Assembly (NCBI RefSeq): GCF_900445235.1
Contig: NZ_UFSM01000001.1
Coordinates: forward strand, 1,999,501-2,063,500
DNA length: 64,000 nt
Source of the DNA: Aminobacter aminovorans
GTDB taxonomy: Bacteria; Pseudomonadota; Alphaproteobacteria; Rhizobiales; Rhizobiaceae
Direction of reading: 5' to 3'
The notes below the pieces were generated by a model. That model saw only the letters and a program-made list of their open reading frames with translations, was not told the origin of the DNA and searched no databases. Positions 16,915 to 25,327 of this stretch are shown here, piece after piece (position 1 is the stretch's first letter; every line of letters starts with the position of its first letter). A program made the translations under genes and the position numbers.

Positions 16915-16942
16915 TTGTCTATTGTTCTATACAATCGAACAA
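16915..16942. promoter_or_regulatory. Candidate PhnF operators in the phnG-phnF gap
   Basis: Interlocking dyads are visible. TTGTTC (16922-16927) and GAACAA (16937-16942) are perfect inverted 6-mers. TTGT and ACAA flank TCTAT at 16922-16934. TTGTCTA (16915-16921) is also inverted with TATACAA (16928-16934) at 6/7. HutC-subfamily GntR repressors such as PhnF bind GTCTA/TATAC-type dyads, so this is the probable repressor site for phnG and possibly for phnF itself. Confidence 0.5.
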
Positions 16943-16980
16943 CTTACAATGGGCTTGTAGCGAGGCTCCGTGACGGACGC

Positions 16981-17763
16981 ATGACAAGTCGTAAAGCTGG
17001 GACGGTGGATTTGAGCGGGCAAGGACGAGAGCAGGCGGTGACACGCAAGAGCGGGGTGGCGTTATGGCGCCAGATCGCCGACCAGATCAGGCAGGGCATA
17101 TCTGCAGGAACCTTGGGCGCCGATGGCAAGCTGCCGCCCGAAATGATCCTGTCCGAACGCTTCGGCGTCAATCGTCATACCTTGCGCAGCGCCATTGCCG
17201 CGCTTGTCCAGGAAGGCGTGCTGCGCGCCGAGCAGGGGCGCGGCACTTTCGTCGAGAGCCGCCAGAGGCTGTCCTATCCGATCTCGGCGAGGACGCGCTT
17301 TTCCACAGGGCTGCGCGAGCAGACACGCGAGCGCCGCAGCATCCTGCTGGCGGATGCCATCGAGCCTGCCGTCAGCCGTGTCGCCGAAGCCCTGGGGCTT
17401 GCGCCCGATGCGCCGGTGCTCCGGCTGGAAACGCTGAGCGAGGCCGACGGCCGGCCGGTGTCGCGCGCGACGAGCTGGTTCGACGCCGAGCGCTTCCCCG
17501 ACTTCGCGCGGGTCTACGCCGAGACCGGGTCGATCACGCTCGGTTTCCAGCATTTTGGAATCGATGACTATTTCCGCAAGTCGACGCTGGTTTCGGCGCG
17601 CCACGCCGATGCCGCCGATCTGGCCGATCTCAAGCTGTCCGCTGGCGCCATCGTGCTCGTCGCCAGGGCGATCAATGTCGACACCGCAGGCGTGCCGGTC
17701 CAGTACGCTGAAACCCGCTTTGTCGCCGACAGGGTCGAACTCAGCGTCTCGACCGAGACGTAG
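16981..17763 (+). CDS. phnF: GntR/HutC-family transcriptional regulator PhnF
   Basis: This 260-residue protein has an N-terminal GntR winged helix (WRQIADQIRQGISAGTLGAD, LSERFGVNRHTLRSAIAALV, EGVLRAEQGRGTFV) and a C-terminal UTRA ligand-binding domain (VLRLETLSEADGRPVS, VPVQYAETRFVADRVELSV). PhnF represses phosphonate-use genes in characterised systems. The ATG at 16981 gives a length near E. coli PhnF (241); an earlier start would lie inside the candidate operator. It diverges from phnG. The ligand may be a phosphonate pathway intermediate; that is inference. Confidence 0.92.
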   Translation: MTSRKAGTVDLSGQGREQAVTRKSGVALWRQIADQIRQGISAGTLGADGKLPPEMILSERFGVNRHTLRSAIAALVQEGVLRAEQGRGTFVESRQRLSYPISARTRFSTGLREQTRERRSILLADAIEPAVSRVAEALGLAPDAPVLRLETLSEADGRPVSRATSWFDAERFPDFARVYAETGSITLGFQHFGIDDYFRKSTLVSARHADAADLADLKLSAGAIVLVARAINVDTAGVPVQYAETRFVADRVELSVSTET

Positions 17764-18154
17764 CGACAGCGGCAGGTTGAACGGACGGGTTCCCGGTTGA
17801 AGCCGGCGCATACATGTATCATGTTCGTGGCAGGCGTGAGCAAGTTTAACCAGGACGGTTCCCGGACCTGTGAGGGATTGACGCTCCTCCACGCCGCCTC
17901 AACCTTATTTCTTCAGTCCATGCTTTGCCGGTGACTGAGTCGAAGTCAGCGTTTCGGCTGAGGCGCAGGAGCGCTACTCCGCTGTGGCTTAGCCCTTGGG
18001 CCCAGATGTAGCTGCCATACCGCGTATCGCGGATCCGCGAAGATCGGATCCGATTGGTCGCCACTCGTTCGGCTGTGGGATGCGCACGCTGGGCAGTGTG
18101 TGCTGCCCGCCGACAGATGTTGGTGGGCAAACAAGATTCTTTCTAACAATGCTT
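17764..18154. other. Long intergenic stretch with no convincing gene
   Basis: From the phnF stop to the candidate leader of the ABC operon there is no frame with a ribosome site and protein-like composition. It contains two adjacent perfect palindromes (18027-18054) and a hairpin GGGCAG-N6-CTGCCC (18091-18108). TTGACA at 18153-18158 could be a -35 box for the operon downstream, but no good -10 box is spaced 17 bases from it. Confidence 0.5.
18027..18054. repeat. Two adjacent perfect palindromes centred on GGATCC
   Basis: TCGCGGATCCGCGA (14 bp, 18027-18040) and ATCGGATCCGAT (12 bp, 18043-18054) are perfect palindromes two bases apart. Their centres are 15 bases apart. They may be a pair of operator sites for the upstream regulator gene or the downstream ABC operon, or a chance GC-rich feature. 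Confidence 0.5.
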
Positions 18155-18363
18155 GACATTTGTCCGGTTTAGAGAAAAATTCCAGTTTAGTGGAATTTAC
18201 GGACGGAATGTCGGAATTCAGAACTGGCTTGGTGGAGGACTTTGTGCCAGTTCATTAGTAGTCTATAAAATACCACTGAGAATACCTCTTCGCCGGCTTG
18301 TCGGTCACGCAGTCCTTTCGACTGCGTGAGGGCGGGTTTTATTGCGCGGCGCAAGCCGTGCGC
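18155..18363 (+). promoter_or_regulatory. Structured 5' leader of the opine-like operon
   Basis: Four hairpins in a row precede the binding-protein gene. (1) Outer stem GACATTTGTCCG (18155) with CGGACGGAATGTC (to 18212), one bulge and mismatch, enclosing a perfect AAATTCCA/TGGAATTT stem. (2) AACTGGC/GCCAGTT at 18222-18252. (3) A perfect 10-bp stem TCACGCAGTC/GACTGCGTGA at 18305-18329, followed within a few bases by TTTTATT. (4) GCGCGGC/GCCGTGCGC at 18344-18363. Hairpin 3 with its T tract resembles a conditional terminator. A ligand-sensing leader or protein-binding attenuator is possible; part of hairpin 1 could instead be DNA operator. Confidence 0.45.
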
Positions 18364-18393
18364 GTGATCGATATTATCCAAATGGGGAACATA

Positions 18394-19503
18394 ATGAACA
18401 ATATTCTGGTACCAAACCGCCGTACCGCGCTGAAGATGCTTGGTGGCGGCGCCGCCGCTCTTGCCATGCCCGCCGTGATCCGCCCGACCCCCGGCTGGGC
18501 AGCGAATGGCGTGCTGAACATCACCACCTACGACAAGTTCCTGCCGCAGGAGTTCCTCGACAAGTTCCAGAAGGACAGTGGAATTCAGGTCAACATCCGC
18601 CTGACCGACGACCAGGGCAAGCAGTACAATCTGCTCACCGCCGAGGGCGCCAATCCTTCGACCGACATCGTTACCGTTGCCGGCCACCGTTATTCGCAGT
18701 TCATCAGCTCGAAGCTTTTGCAGCCGCTCGACACCGGCAAGATTCCGAACTGGAAGAACCTTAACCCAGCCTACCAGAACGCTGCCTGGGCCCGCGTCGA
18801 CGACAATCTCTGGGGCCTGCCTATCCTCGCCGGCTATGAGGGCCTCGCCCGCAATGTCGACTATGTGAAGGAAGCGCCGAGCTGGGAGATCATGTTCGAC
18901 CCGCAGTACAAGGGGCAGACCTCCTATATCGTCAGCGATTTCATGACCATCGTCATGCAGTATCTCGGCCATGACGGCGACTTCGTCAGCTATGTCGACA
19001 AGGCCGACGTGGCGCAGAAGGCGACCAACGAAGCGCGCGACTTCCTGATCAAGCACAAGGACATGGTGCGCAAGTACTATGACGCAGGCTCGGAAGTGCA
19101 GCAGATGTTCATCAACGAGGACATCTATCTCGGCCATTCGTGGTCGGGTCCGGCTGCCAAGCTGATCATGGACGGTCATCCGATCCAGCTGTCGGTGCCG
19201 AAGGAAGGCACGTTCGGCTTCTGCTATACGCTCAACGTCGTCAACAACGCGCCAAACGCCGAGAACGCCTACAAGCTGCTCGACGCCGTGCTGGCAAGCC
19301 CGGAAGTGGGTGCTGCGATGACCCGCCAGTCGGGCTACAGCTCGACGATCAACGGCGTAGCCGACCTGCTCAACGACCGTGAAAAGCTTGCCTCGACGCT
19401 GCCGCAGGAAGAGCTTGAGCGCATCGTCTTCTTCTCGTCGGTCAATCGCGACATGAAGAACGAGATGATCGACCGCGCGACCGCAGAGGTCAAAGCGGCC
19501 TGA
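18394..19503 (+). CDS. ABC transporter substrate-binding protein, polyamine/opine type, Tat-exported
   Basis: This is a 369-residue PotD-like (cluster D) periplasmic binding protein. The N-terminus has a twin-arginine signal (NRRTALKMLGGGAAALAMPA) with cleavage near WAANG. The mature protein starts VLNITTYDKFLPQEFLDKFQ, typical of spermidine/putrescine and related binding proteins. The start at 18394 has GGGGA 8 bases upstream; longer frames would hide the Tat signal. It is the first gene of an operon with two permeases, an ATPase and catabolic enzymes, which points to a nitrogenous or opine-like substrate. Two hairpins follow the gene. Confidence 0.9.
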   Translation: MNNILVPNRRTALKMLGGGAAALAMPAVIRPTPGWAANGVLNITTYDKFLPQEFLDKFQKDSGIQVNIRLTDDQGKQYNLLTAEGANPSTDIVTVAGHRYSQFISSKLLQPLDTGKIPNWKNLNPAYQNAAWARVDDNLWGLPILAGYEGLARNVDYVKEAPSWEIMFDPQYKGQTSYIVSDFMTIVMQYLGHDGDFVSYVDKADVAQKATNEARDFLIKHKDMVRKYYDAGSEVQQMFINEDIYLGHSWSGPAAKLIMDGHPIQLSVPKEGTFGFCYTLNVVNNAPNAENAYKLLDAVLASPEVGAAMTRQSGYSSTINGVADLLNDREKLASTLPQEELERIVFFSSVNRDMKNEMIDRATAEVKAA

Positions 19504-19531
19504 CGGGGCGAAAGCCTCGCACGGCCCATCA

Positions 19532-19567
19532 CCTGTCCCGGAGCGCTGCGACGATCTCCGGGACAGG
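19532..19567 (+). terminator. Hairpin after the binding-protein gene
   Basis: CCTGTCCCGGAG and CTCCGGGACAGG form a perfect 12-bp stem with a 12-base loop, 28 bases after the stop. There is no T tract, so it more likely protects the binding-protein mRNA 3' end or causes partial termination. Confidence 0.6.
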
Positions 19568-19582
19568 CTGCCGGCCTGTCAT

Positions 19583-19625
19583 GTGCATGACCCGAAAATC
19601 GGGCTCGATTTTCGGGGTCATGCAC
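19583..19625. repeat. Dispersed palindromic repeat (same family as 12771-12819)
   Basis: GTGCATGACC-CGAAAATCG and its inverted copy (19606-19625) match except for one missing C in the left arm. The repeat lies between the binding-protein and permease genes. The ATGA(C/T)CC...CGAAAA core is shared with the repeat between phnK and phnL. Confidence 0.7.
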
Positions 19626-19741
19626 CGGTTCAGAGAGTTACAGCGTCCTGAGCGAGGCGCTGTAATCCCACAACGCGCGATGACTGACCTGCCGGCAGTG
19701 CCTGGCGGTACAAGTTGGGCTGCGCCAACCGAGATTGATTG

Positions 19742-20731
19742 ATGGTGAGTAGCAACACGACAGCCGGGTATGCGGCAGGGCGCGGCGATGCGCCGGTGCC
19801 CAAATATTCGACCGGTATAGCCAAAGTGGTCAATTCCGCGCTCTACCGGCATACGCTGGGGGCCGCGGTCGAGTCCCGGATCGGCCGGATCATCCTTCTG
19901 GCCGGGGTGCCGCTGGTCTGGCTGATCATGCTGCATGTCGGGCCGATCTATCAGATGCTGAAGATCAGCCTGATGTCTCACTACCCGGTGCTGCCGGGCG
20001 TGGAATCGCACTTCACCCTGGACAACTACGCGATTTTCTTCAAGGAATCGCTCTACTTCACGCCGCTGATCAAGAGCTTCATCTTCGCCACGGCAGCGAC
20101 GGCGGTGACGCTGGTTGTGGTCTACCCGGTGGCCTATTACGTCGCCAAAGTCGTCAAGCCGGAAGGCCGCTCCAAAGCGCTGCTGTTGCTGCTGGTGCCG
20201 TTCTGGGCCGGTGAGTTGATCCGCACCTTCTCGGTGATCATGCTTCTTGCCAATCGCGGCGCGGTCAACGTGTTGCTGCGCGAGATCGGCCTGATCGACC
20301 GGCCGATCCCGATGCTCTACACCTCGTTTTCGCTCGGCTTCGGCCTGGTCTACCTGATCTGCCTCTACATGCTTTTGCCGCTCTACTCGGCGATCGAGAA
20401 GATCCCGGGACAATACCTGGATGCGGCTGCTGATCTTGGCGCCGGTCCGTTCACCCGCTTCCGCCGGATCATCCTGCCCCTGTCCAAGGACGGCATCGTG
20501 TCGGGCTGCTCGCTTGTGTTCCTGACCTGCATCGGCGTCTTCGCGACCCCGATGCTGCTCGGCGGACCCAACACCGTGCTGTTTCCCGAAACCATCAGCG
20601 GCTTCTTCCATGGCGCCAGCGACAAGTGGCCCGTCGGCGCTGCCTTCGCGCTGATCATGCTGGTTACCGCTTTGATCACCGCAGGCATCTTCATGCGCCT
20701 CGTCGGCGGCAAGAAAAGGAGTGCATTCTGA
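19742..20731 (+). CDS. ABC transporter permease (PotB type)
   Basis: This 329-residue protein has a polar N-terminal extension of about 40 residues, then a first membrane helix (RIILLAGVPLVWLIMLHVG) and about five more. The ATPase-coupling EAA loop reads YLDAAADLGAGPFTRFRRII. It resembles PotB-type permeases of polyamine/opine importers. The ATG at 19742 is preferred to a TTG one codon earlier; the ribosome site is weak. Its stop overlaps the start of the second permease by one base. Confidence 0.92.
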   Translation: MVSSNTTAGYAAGRGDAPVPKYSTGIAKVVNSALYRHTLGAAVESRIGRIILLAGVPLVWLIMLHVGPIYQMLKISLMSHYPVLPGVESHFTLDNYAIFFKESLYFTPLIKSFIFATAATAVTLVVVYPVAYYVAKVVKPEGRSKALLLLLVPFWAGELIRTFSVIMLLANRGAVNVLLREIGLIDRPIPMLYTSFSLGFGLVYLICLYMLLPLYSAIEKIPGQYLDAAADLGAGPFTRFRRIILPLSKDGIVSGCSLVFLTCIGVFATPMLLGGPNTVLFPETISGFFHGASDKWPVGAAFALIMLVTALITAGIFMRLVGGKKRSAF

Positions 20732-21525
20732 TGCGCAACATGTTTGCGGACGCTCCGCGCACGTCGCTGACAGCGATCTACTGGGCCTTCCTGCTTTACC
20801 TGCTTCTGCCGCTCACGCTGATGATGGCAATGAGCTTCAAGGACGCCAACTTCGTCGCCTTCCCGATCGGCGATTGGACCCTCGACTGGTATGCCAAGGT
20901 GATGCAGGACAAGCAGTTCCTGGAAGCCTGCCTGTACTCGGTGATGATTGCCGCCGCCTCGACGCTCGCTGCAACGACACTCGGCACCTGGATCGCCATG
21001 CTGATCGTCGCCGAAGGCATCAAGGGCCAGGTCATCATCTTCGCGCTTGCTTGCCTTCCGGCGGTCGTACCAGGCATGATCTCGGCCATCTCGCTGCGCA
21101 TCTTCATCTCGACAATCGACATGCCGACGGGAACCGCGGCCATCATCCTCGGCCACACGGTGCATGCGGTGCCCTTCGTGGTGGTGATGGCGCTGACCCG
21201 GCTGCGCTCGATGCCGGGCAATCTGGTTGATGCCGCGCGTGACCTCGGTGCCGATAGCATCGTCGCCTTCTTCCGCGTGACGCTGCCCTATCTCGGGCCG
21301 GCGCTTGTCGGAGGCATGATCTTCTGCGTGCTTCTGTCGATCGATGACTTCGTCCGCACCTTCTTCCTGGGCGGATATCGCCCGACCCTTCCCATGCTGA
21401 TCTTCGCCAAGGTGCAGGGCGGCATGTCTCCCGAAATCAACGCAATGGCGACACTCGTCCTGGTGGTTACCGCCGCCGTCGGACTTTACGCCGAATACAT
21501 GACCCGCCGCGCGAGGACCCGCTGA
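20731..21525 (+). CDS. ABC transporter permease (PotC type)
   Basis: This 264-residue protein has six hydrophobic helices beginning at IYWAFLLYLLLPLTLMMAMS. The coupling loop LVDAARDLGADSIVAFFRVT fits the PotC family. AAGGAG lies 9 bases before the start, and TGATG junctions join it with the genes on both sides. With the PotB-like permease it forms the membrane pore of the importer. Confidence 0.93.
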   Translation: MRNMFADAPRTSLTAIYWAFLLYLLLPLTLMMAMSFKDANFVAFPIGDWTLDWYAKVMQDKQFLEACLYSVMIAAASTLAATTLGTWIAMLIVAEGIKGQVIIFALACLPAVVPGMISAISLRIFISTIDMPTGTAAIILGHTVHAVPFVVVMALTRLRSMPGNLVDAARDLGADSIVAFFRVTLPYLGPALVGGMIFCVLLSIDDFVRTFFLGGYRPTLPMLIFAKVQGGMSPEINAMATLVLVVTAAVGLYAEYMTRRARTR

Positions 21526-22610
21526 TGGAACCCGTCGTCCAGTTCGACAATGTCACCAAGAGCTACGGCAAGCATGTTGCCGTCGAGAACCTTAACCTCA
21601 GCATCGAGGCCGGCAAGTTCGTCACGCTGCTCGGGCCCTCCGGCTGCGGCAAGTCGACCTCGCTGCGCATGCTCGGCGGCTTCGAGACGCCGAACTCCGG
21701 CCGCATCCTGCTCGGGGGCAAGGACGTGACGCGCGTTCCGCCCAACAAGCGCAACGTCAACATCGTGTTCCAGGACTATGCGTTGTTCCCGCATATGAGT
21801 GTCGCCAAGAACATTGCCTTCGGCCTCGAGCTCAAGGGTTTTGACAACCAGCACATCCACCGCCGTGTCTCGGAGCTGCTCGAACTGGTCCAGCTCCAGG
21901 ACTACGCAAAGCGGCTGCCGTCGGAGCTTTCAGGCGGCCAGCGCCAGCGCGTCGCGCTGATGCGTGCCCTGGCGCCCGATCCGGAGGTGTTGCTGCTCGA
22001 CGAGCCACTGTCGGCACTTGACGCAAAGCTGCGCCAGCAGATGCAGATCGAGCTCAAGTCGATCCAGGAAAAGACCGGCAAGACCTTCATGTTCGTGACC
22101 CACGACCAGGAAGAGGCGCTGACTATGTCCGACACCATCGTGGTCATGAACAAGGGCCGCATCGAGCAGATGGGCGACCCGAACACGCTCTATGGCCGTC
22201 CAGGCTCGGTGTTCGTCGCCAACTTCATCGGCGAGACCAATCTGCTGCGCAGCACAGTCGTCGGCACCGAAGGCGACCAGGCAGCGCTGAACTGGAACGG
22301 CATCACCATCAAGGCGGCACAGGGCGGGCTTGCGCCAAAGGCCGGTGACCACCTCTATGTCGTGCTGCGCCCCGAGGCGATCCACTGCTCGGCCGCCGAA
22401 CCGGAGAGCGGCAACCGCATCAAGGGCAAGATCCGCCAGCGCGTGTTCAAGGGCAACCACACCTCGCTTTCGGTCGAGGTCGGCGACGGCACCATACTCA
22501 ATGCGCTGGTTCATCCAGCCGACGTCAGCCAGCTCAATGGCGAGGAAATCTGGGTCGGCTGGAAGCCGGAGACGACGACGGTCATCCCCGACCGCCACGC
22601 GCACAACTGA
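21525..22610 (+). CDS. ABC transporter ATP-binding protein (PotA type)
   Basis: This 361-residue ATPase has Walker A GPSGCGKST near residue 38, Q-loop FQDYALFPHM, signature LSGGQRQR, Walker B LLLDEPLSALD and the switch histidine in VTHDQEEAL. A C-terminal TOBE-type regulatory domain starts near residue 280 (RPEAIHCSAAEPESGNRIKG). This architecture is that of polyamine/iron/opine importers. The start overlaps the permease stop by one base. Confidence 0.95.
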   Translation: MEPVVQFDNVTKSYGKHVAVENLNLSIEAGKFVTLLGPSGCGKSTSLRMLGGFETPNSGRILLGGKDVTRVPPNKRNVNIVFQDYALFPHMSVAKNIAFGLELKGFDNQHIHRRVSELLELVQLQDYAKRLPSELSGGQRQRVALMRALAPDPEVLLLDEPLSALDAKLRQQMQIELKSIQEKTGKTFMFVTHDQEEALTMSDTIVVMNKGRIEQMGDPNTLYGRPGSVFVANFIGETNLLRSTVVGTEGDQAALNWNGITIKAAQGGLAPKAGDHLYVVLRPEAIHCSAAEPESGNRIKGKIRQRVFKGNHTSLSVEVGDGTILNALVHPADVSQLNGEEIWVGWKPETTTVIPDRHAHN

Positions 22611-22688
22611 GACGACAAATTAGGCGACAAGGGCGGCTCGCGCCGGGAACCGATGCGGGCCGACAGCAGGCAGGGCAGGACATGCGAC

Positions 22689-24215
22689 ATGACGAATTCG
22701 ACCGAACATCGGGGGCGACCCATGACGTTTGACGTGCAAGCGCCGTTGCAAGCGGCCGCCACCGGCCTCGCCGAGCTTGAACAGCGTGTTCGCGACGAAC
22801 TGGCCTGCCTGTGCTACCCGCCGTCGAATTGGGTGGTGTCGACCGCCACCGAGGGCGAGGAAAAGGTTCATGACGTCGTCGTCATCGGCGGCGGCATGTG
22901 CGGCCTTGTCGCCAGCTTCGCGCTGATCGGCGCCGGTATCCAAAACATCCGCATCTTCGACCGGAGCCCGACAGGCTTCGAAGGTCCGTGGCTGACCTAT
23001 GCCCGCATGGAGACGTTGCGTTCGCCCAAGCAGTTGACCGGTCCGGCCTATGGCATGGCGTCGCTGACCTTTCGTGCCTGGTATGTCGCCCAGTTCGGCA
23101 ACGAGACCTGGGCTGAACTCGACAAGATCCCGCGGCCGATGTGGATGGATTATCTGCGCTGGTACCGCAAGGTGCTCGACCTGCCGGTCGAGAACGGCGT
23201 CGAGGTCAAGACGATCGTGCCGGAAGGCGAGCTTATGCGGCTGACGCTTGCCGGGACGCGCGAGAAGTCGGTGCTGGCCCGAAAGGTGGTGATGGCCACC
23301 GGCCGCGACGGCATGGGTCATCCCAGCATTCCCGGCTTCGTCGATAAGCTGCCCAAGAAGTTCTGGGCGCATTCTTCCGACGCCATCGATTTCGCCGCCC
23401 TGCGCGGCAAGCGCGTGGTGGTTGTCGGTGTCGGTGCGTCCGCCGTCGACAATGCTGCCGAGGCGCTCGAGGCAGGGGCGGCGGAAGTCCGCCACCTCAT
23501 CCGCCGCAAGCAGATGCCCTGTATCAACAAGCTGATGGGCATCGGCTCGTTCGGCTTCACCGCTGCCTTCCCGCAGCTCGGCGATGCCAAGCGCTGGCTG
23601 ATCATGAACTATTCGCTGCGTACCCAGACGCCGGCGCCACGCGGCTCGACGATGCGCGTCAGCCGGCATCCGAACGCCTATTTCCACTTCGATGCGGCGA
23701 TCGAGAAAACCGAGCTCGACGGCGACGAGATCGTCATCTCGACTTCGCAGGGCAAGGCGGTTCGCTGCGACTTCCTGATCCTCGGCACCGGCTTCGGCGT
23801 CGATCCGCTGGCCCGCAAGGAGCTCGACGGCTACGCCGACAGGATTCTGTTGTGGCAGGACCGCTTCACGCCACCTGAAGGCCAGGAAAACACCGAGCTT
23901 GGCAACTACCCCTATCTTGCCAACGACTTCACCTTCCTCGAGCGAGAGCCGGGACAGGCACCGTGGCTGGCCAACATCCACAGCTTCAACTCCGGGGCGG
24001 CTGCAAGCCTCGGCAAGATGAGCGGCGACATCCCCGGCATCAGCGAAGGTGCGGCATGGCTGGCGCGCGAGATCGCCGCCAAGCTCTACACCGAGAATTT
24101 CGGCCAGTACTGGCAACGCCTGCTCGATTACGACACGCCCGAGCTACGCGGTGACGAGTGGACGGCATCGCCCTTGCCGGACGAAACGCCGGCTGCTGCC
24201 CGCAAGCAGGCATAG
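22689..24215 (+). CDS. FAD/NAD(P)-binding monooxygenase-like flavoprotein
   Basis: This protein of about 508 residues has an FAD Rossmann motif (VVVIGGGMCGLVASFAL) near residue 60 and a second dinucleotide motif (VVVVGVGASAVDNAAEAL) near residue 240, the two-domain plan of flavin-containing monooxygenases and N-hydroxylases. RMETLRSPKQLTGPAYGM is followed by an ATGRDGMGHPSIPG-type linker. It likely oxidises the imported compound or its product. Starts at 22689 and 22722 are possible (a GGGGG site precedes the latter). It follows the ATPase by 78 bases. Its substrate is unknown. Confidence 0.82.
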   Translation: MTNSTEHRGRPMTFDVQAPLQAAATGLAELEQRVRDELACLCYPPSNWVVSTATEGEEKVHDVVVIGGGMCGLVASFALIGAGIQNIRIFDRSPTGFEGPWLTYARMETLRSPKQLTGPAYGMASLTFRAWYVAQFGNETWAELDKIPRPMWMDYLRWYRKVLDLPVENGVEVKTIVPEGELMRLTLAGTREKSVLARKVVMATGRDGMGHPSIPGFVDKLPKKFWAHSSDAIDFAALRGKRVVVVGVGASAVDNAAEALEAGAAEVRHLIRRKQMPCINKLMGIGSFGFTAAFPQLGDAKRWLIMNYSLRTQTPAPRGSTMRVSRHPNAYFHFDAAIEKTELDGDEIVISTSQGKAVRCDFLILGTGFGVDPLARKELDGYADRILLWQDRFTPPEGQENTELGNYPYLANDFTFLEREPGQAPWLANIHSFNSGAAASLGKMSGDIPGISEGAAWLAREIAAKLYTENFGQYWQRLLDYDTPELRGDEWTASPLPDETPAAARKQA

Positions 24216-24224
24216 GAGGACGGC

Positions 24225-24725
24225 ATGGCCGAGACCAAGGACATAATTGCCGCGATCGTCGGCATCGAGCCGGGCAGCGAACTGGCAGCGGTTGTCGCCG
24301 CCCGTGCCGACATCATGGCATTGACCCAGCAGACGCATGATGCTGCCCTTGTGCCAGCCGAGCCGGGCGGACTCTCGCATGCCGAGCGCGCCGCACTTGC
24401 CTGCCGCATCGCCAAGATCAACGACGCCAGGGATTTCGAGGAGCATTTCGAAGCCCTGCTCGACCGCGCATATGGCACCGGTGACACCGCGCGCATTGCC
24501 GACATATGGTTCGACGGCGGCAGCGACATCAGGCTCAAGGCCTTGATCCGCCATGTCGACCTGGTGGCGCATGCGCCCAAGGACGCGACACGCCGCGACA
24601 TCGAACTGCTGCGGGAGGCCGGGCTCGGCGATGCCGACATCGTACGGCTGTCCGAGCTCGTCGCTTTCGTCAGTTATCAGATCAGGGTTGCCGCAGGGCT
24701 GCGGCTGATGCGGGGATTGGCATGA
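24225..24725 (+). CDS. CMD-domain-like protein (partner of the AhpD-like protein)
   Basis: This 166-residue, mostly helical protein (MAETKDIIAAIVGIEPGSEL to YQIRVAAGLRLMRGLA) resembles a carboxymuconolactone decarboxylase-type fold but lacks a CxxC pair. It resembles the group I remember as the Avi_7170 family, typically encoded just before an AhpD-like partner; I could not check this. GGAGGA lies upstream and the stop overlaps the next gene as ATGA, so the two products are probably made together and may form one complex. Confidence 0.6.
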   Translation: MAETKDIIAAIVGIEPGSELAAVVAARADIMALTQQTHDAALVPAEPGGLSHAERAALACRIAKINDARDFEEHFEALLDRAYGTGDTARIADIWFDGGSDIRLKALIRHVDLVAHAPKDATRRDIELLREAGLGDADIVRLSELVAFVSYQIRVAAGLRLMRGLA

Positions 24726-25297
24726 GCAAGGTCGTTCACGAATTCACCACCGCGATCCCCGAGTGGAAGCCATACGTCAAGCCGCTGGATCTGGCCGATG
24801 CAACCCCGGCCCAACTCGAGGCGCTGAAGATCACGCCGTCCAACACCAAGGTGTCGGACTATGTGCTGGTGCTGGCGCATGACGTCGAGACGCTGACTCA
24901 CCGTTCGCCGCTGTTCAACGGGGTGATGTACAACAAGGGCGGCCTGTCACGTGCCGAGCGCGAGATCGGCGCCGTCGGTGCCTCGATCGTCAACCGCTGC
25001 ATCTATTGCGCGGCGGTACATGCCAGCCGCTACAACCAACTGGCCAAGGACGAGACCGTCATCGCTGCGATCTTCGCCGACGGCGTCGCCGCCGAGATTT
25101 CACCGCGGCTGAAGGCCATCCTCGACTTTTCGGTCAAGCTGTCGAAATGCCCTTCCGATGCCGAAGCCTCGGACATGCAGGCACTGGTCGATGCCGGTCT
25201 CGGCAAGGACGAGATCCTCGACCTGATCCTGTCGTCGTCGCTGTTCGGCTGGGCCAACCGGCTCATGCACACGCTTGGAGAGCCGCTCGCCGAATAG
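24722..25297 (+). CDS. AhpD/peroxidase-related CMD-family protein
   Basis: This 191-residue protein has the AhpD-type active site CIYCAAVHASRY (C-x2-C with a histidine three residues on) near residues 97-108 and LSRAEREIGAVGASIVN before it. AhpD-like proteins shuttle disulphide electrons or reduce peroxides. It overlaps the previous gene (ATGA). Beside a flavin monooxygenase it may remove hydroperoxide by-products or act on the oxidised substrate; either is inference. Confidence 0.85.
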   Translation: MSKVVHEFTTAIPEWKPYVKPLDLADATPAQLEALKITPSNTKVSDYVLVLAHDVETLTHRSPLFNGVMYNKGGLSRAEREIGAVGASIVNRCIYCAAVHASRYNQLAKDETVIAAIFADGVAAEISPRLKAILDFSVKLSKCPSDAEASDMQALVDAGLGKDEILDLILSSSLFGWANRLMHTLGEPLAE

Positions 25298-25327
25298 TTG
25301 CCCGTGGCGTCGGAATGGAGAATCGAA

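Noticed and set aside
17846..18130. A 94-codon minus-strand ORF in the phnF-ABC gap
   Set aside because: It has an Arg/Ser/His-rich composition, no ribosome site and no domain, and covers the palindromes; it looks like non-coding DNA.
22620..24116. A 498-codon minus-strand open frame opposite the flavoprotein gene
   Set aside because: It is His/Gln/Arg-rich shadow sequence with no motif; the plus-strand frame has two dinucleotide-binding motifs and fits the operon.
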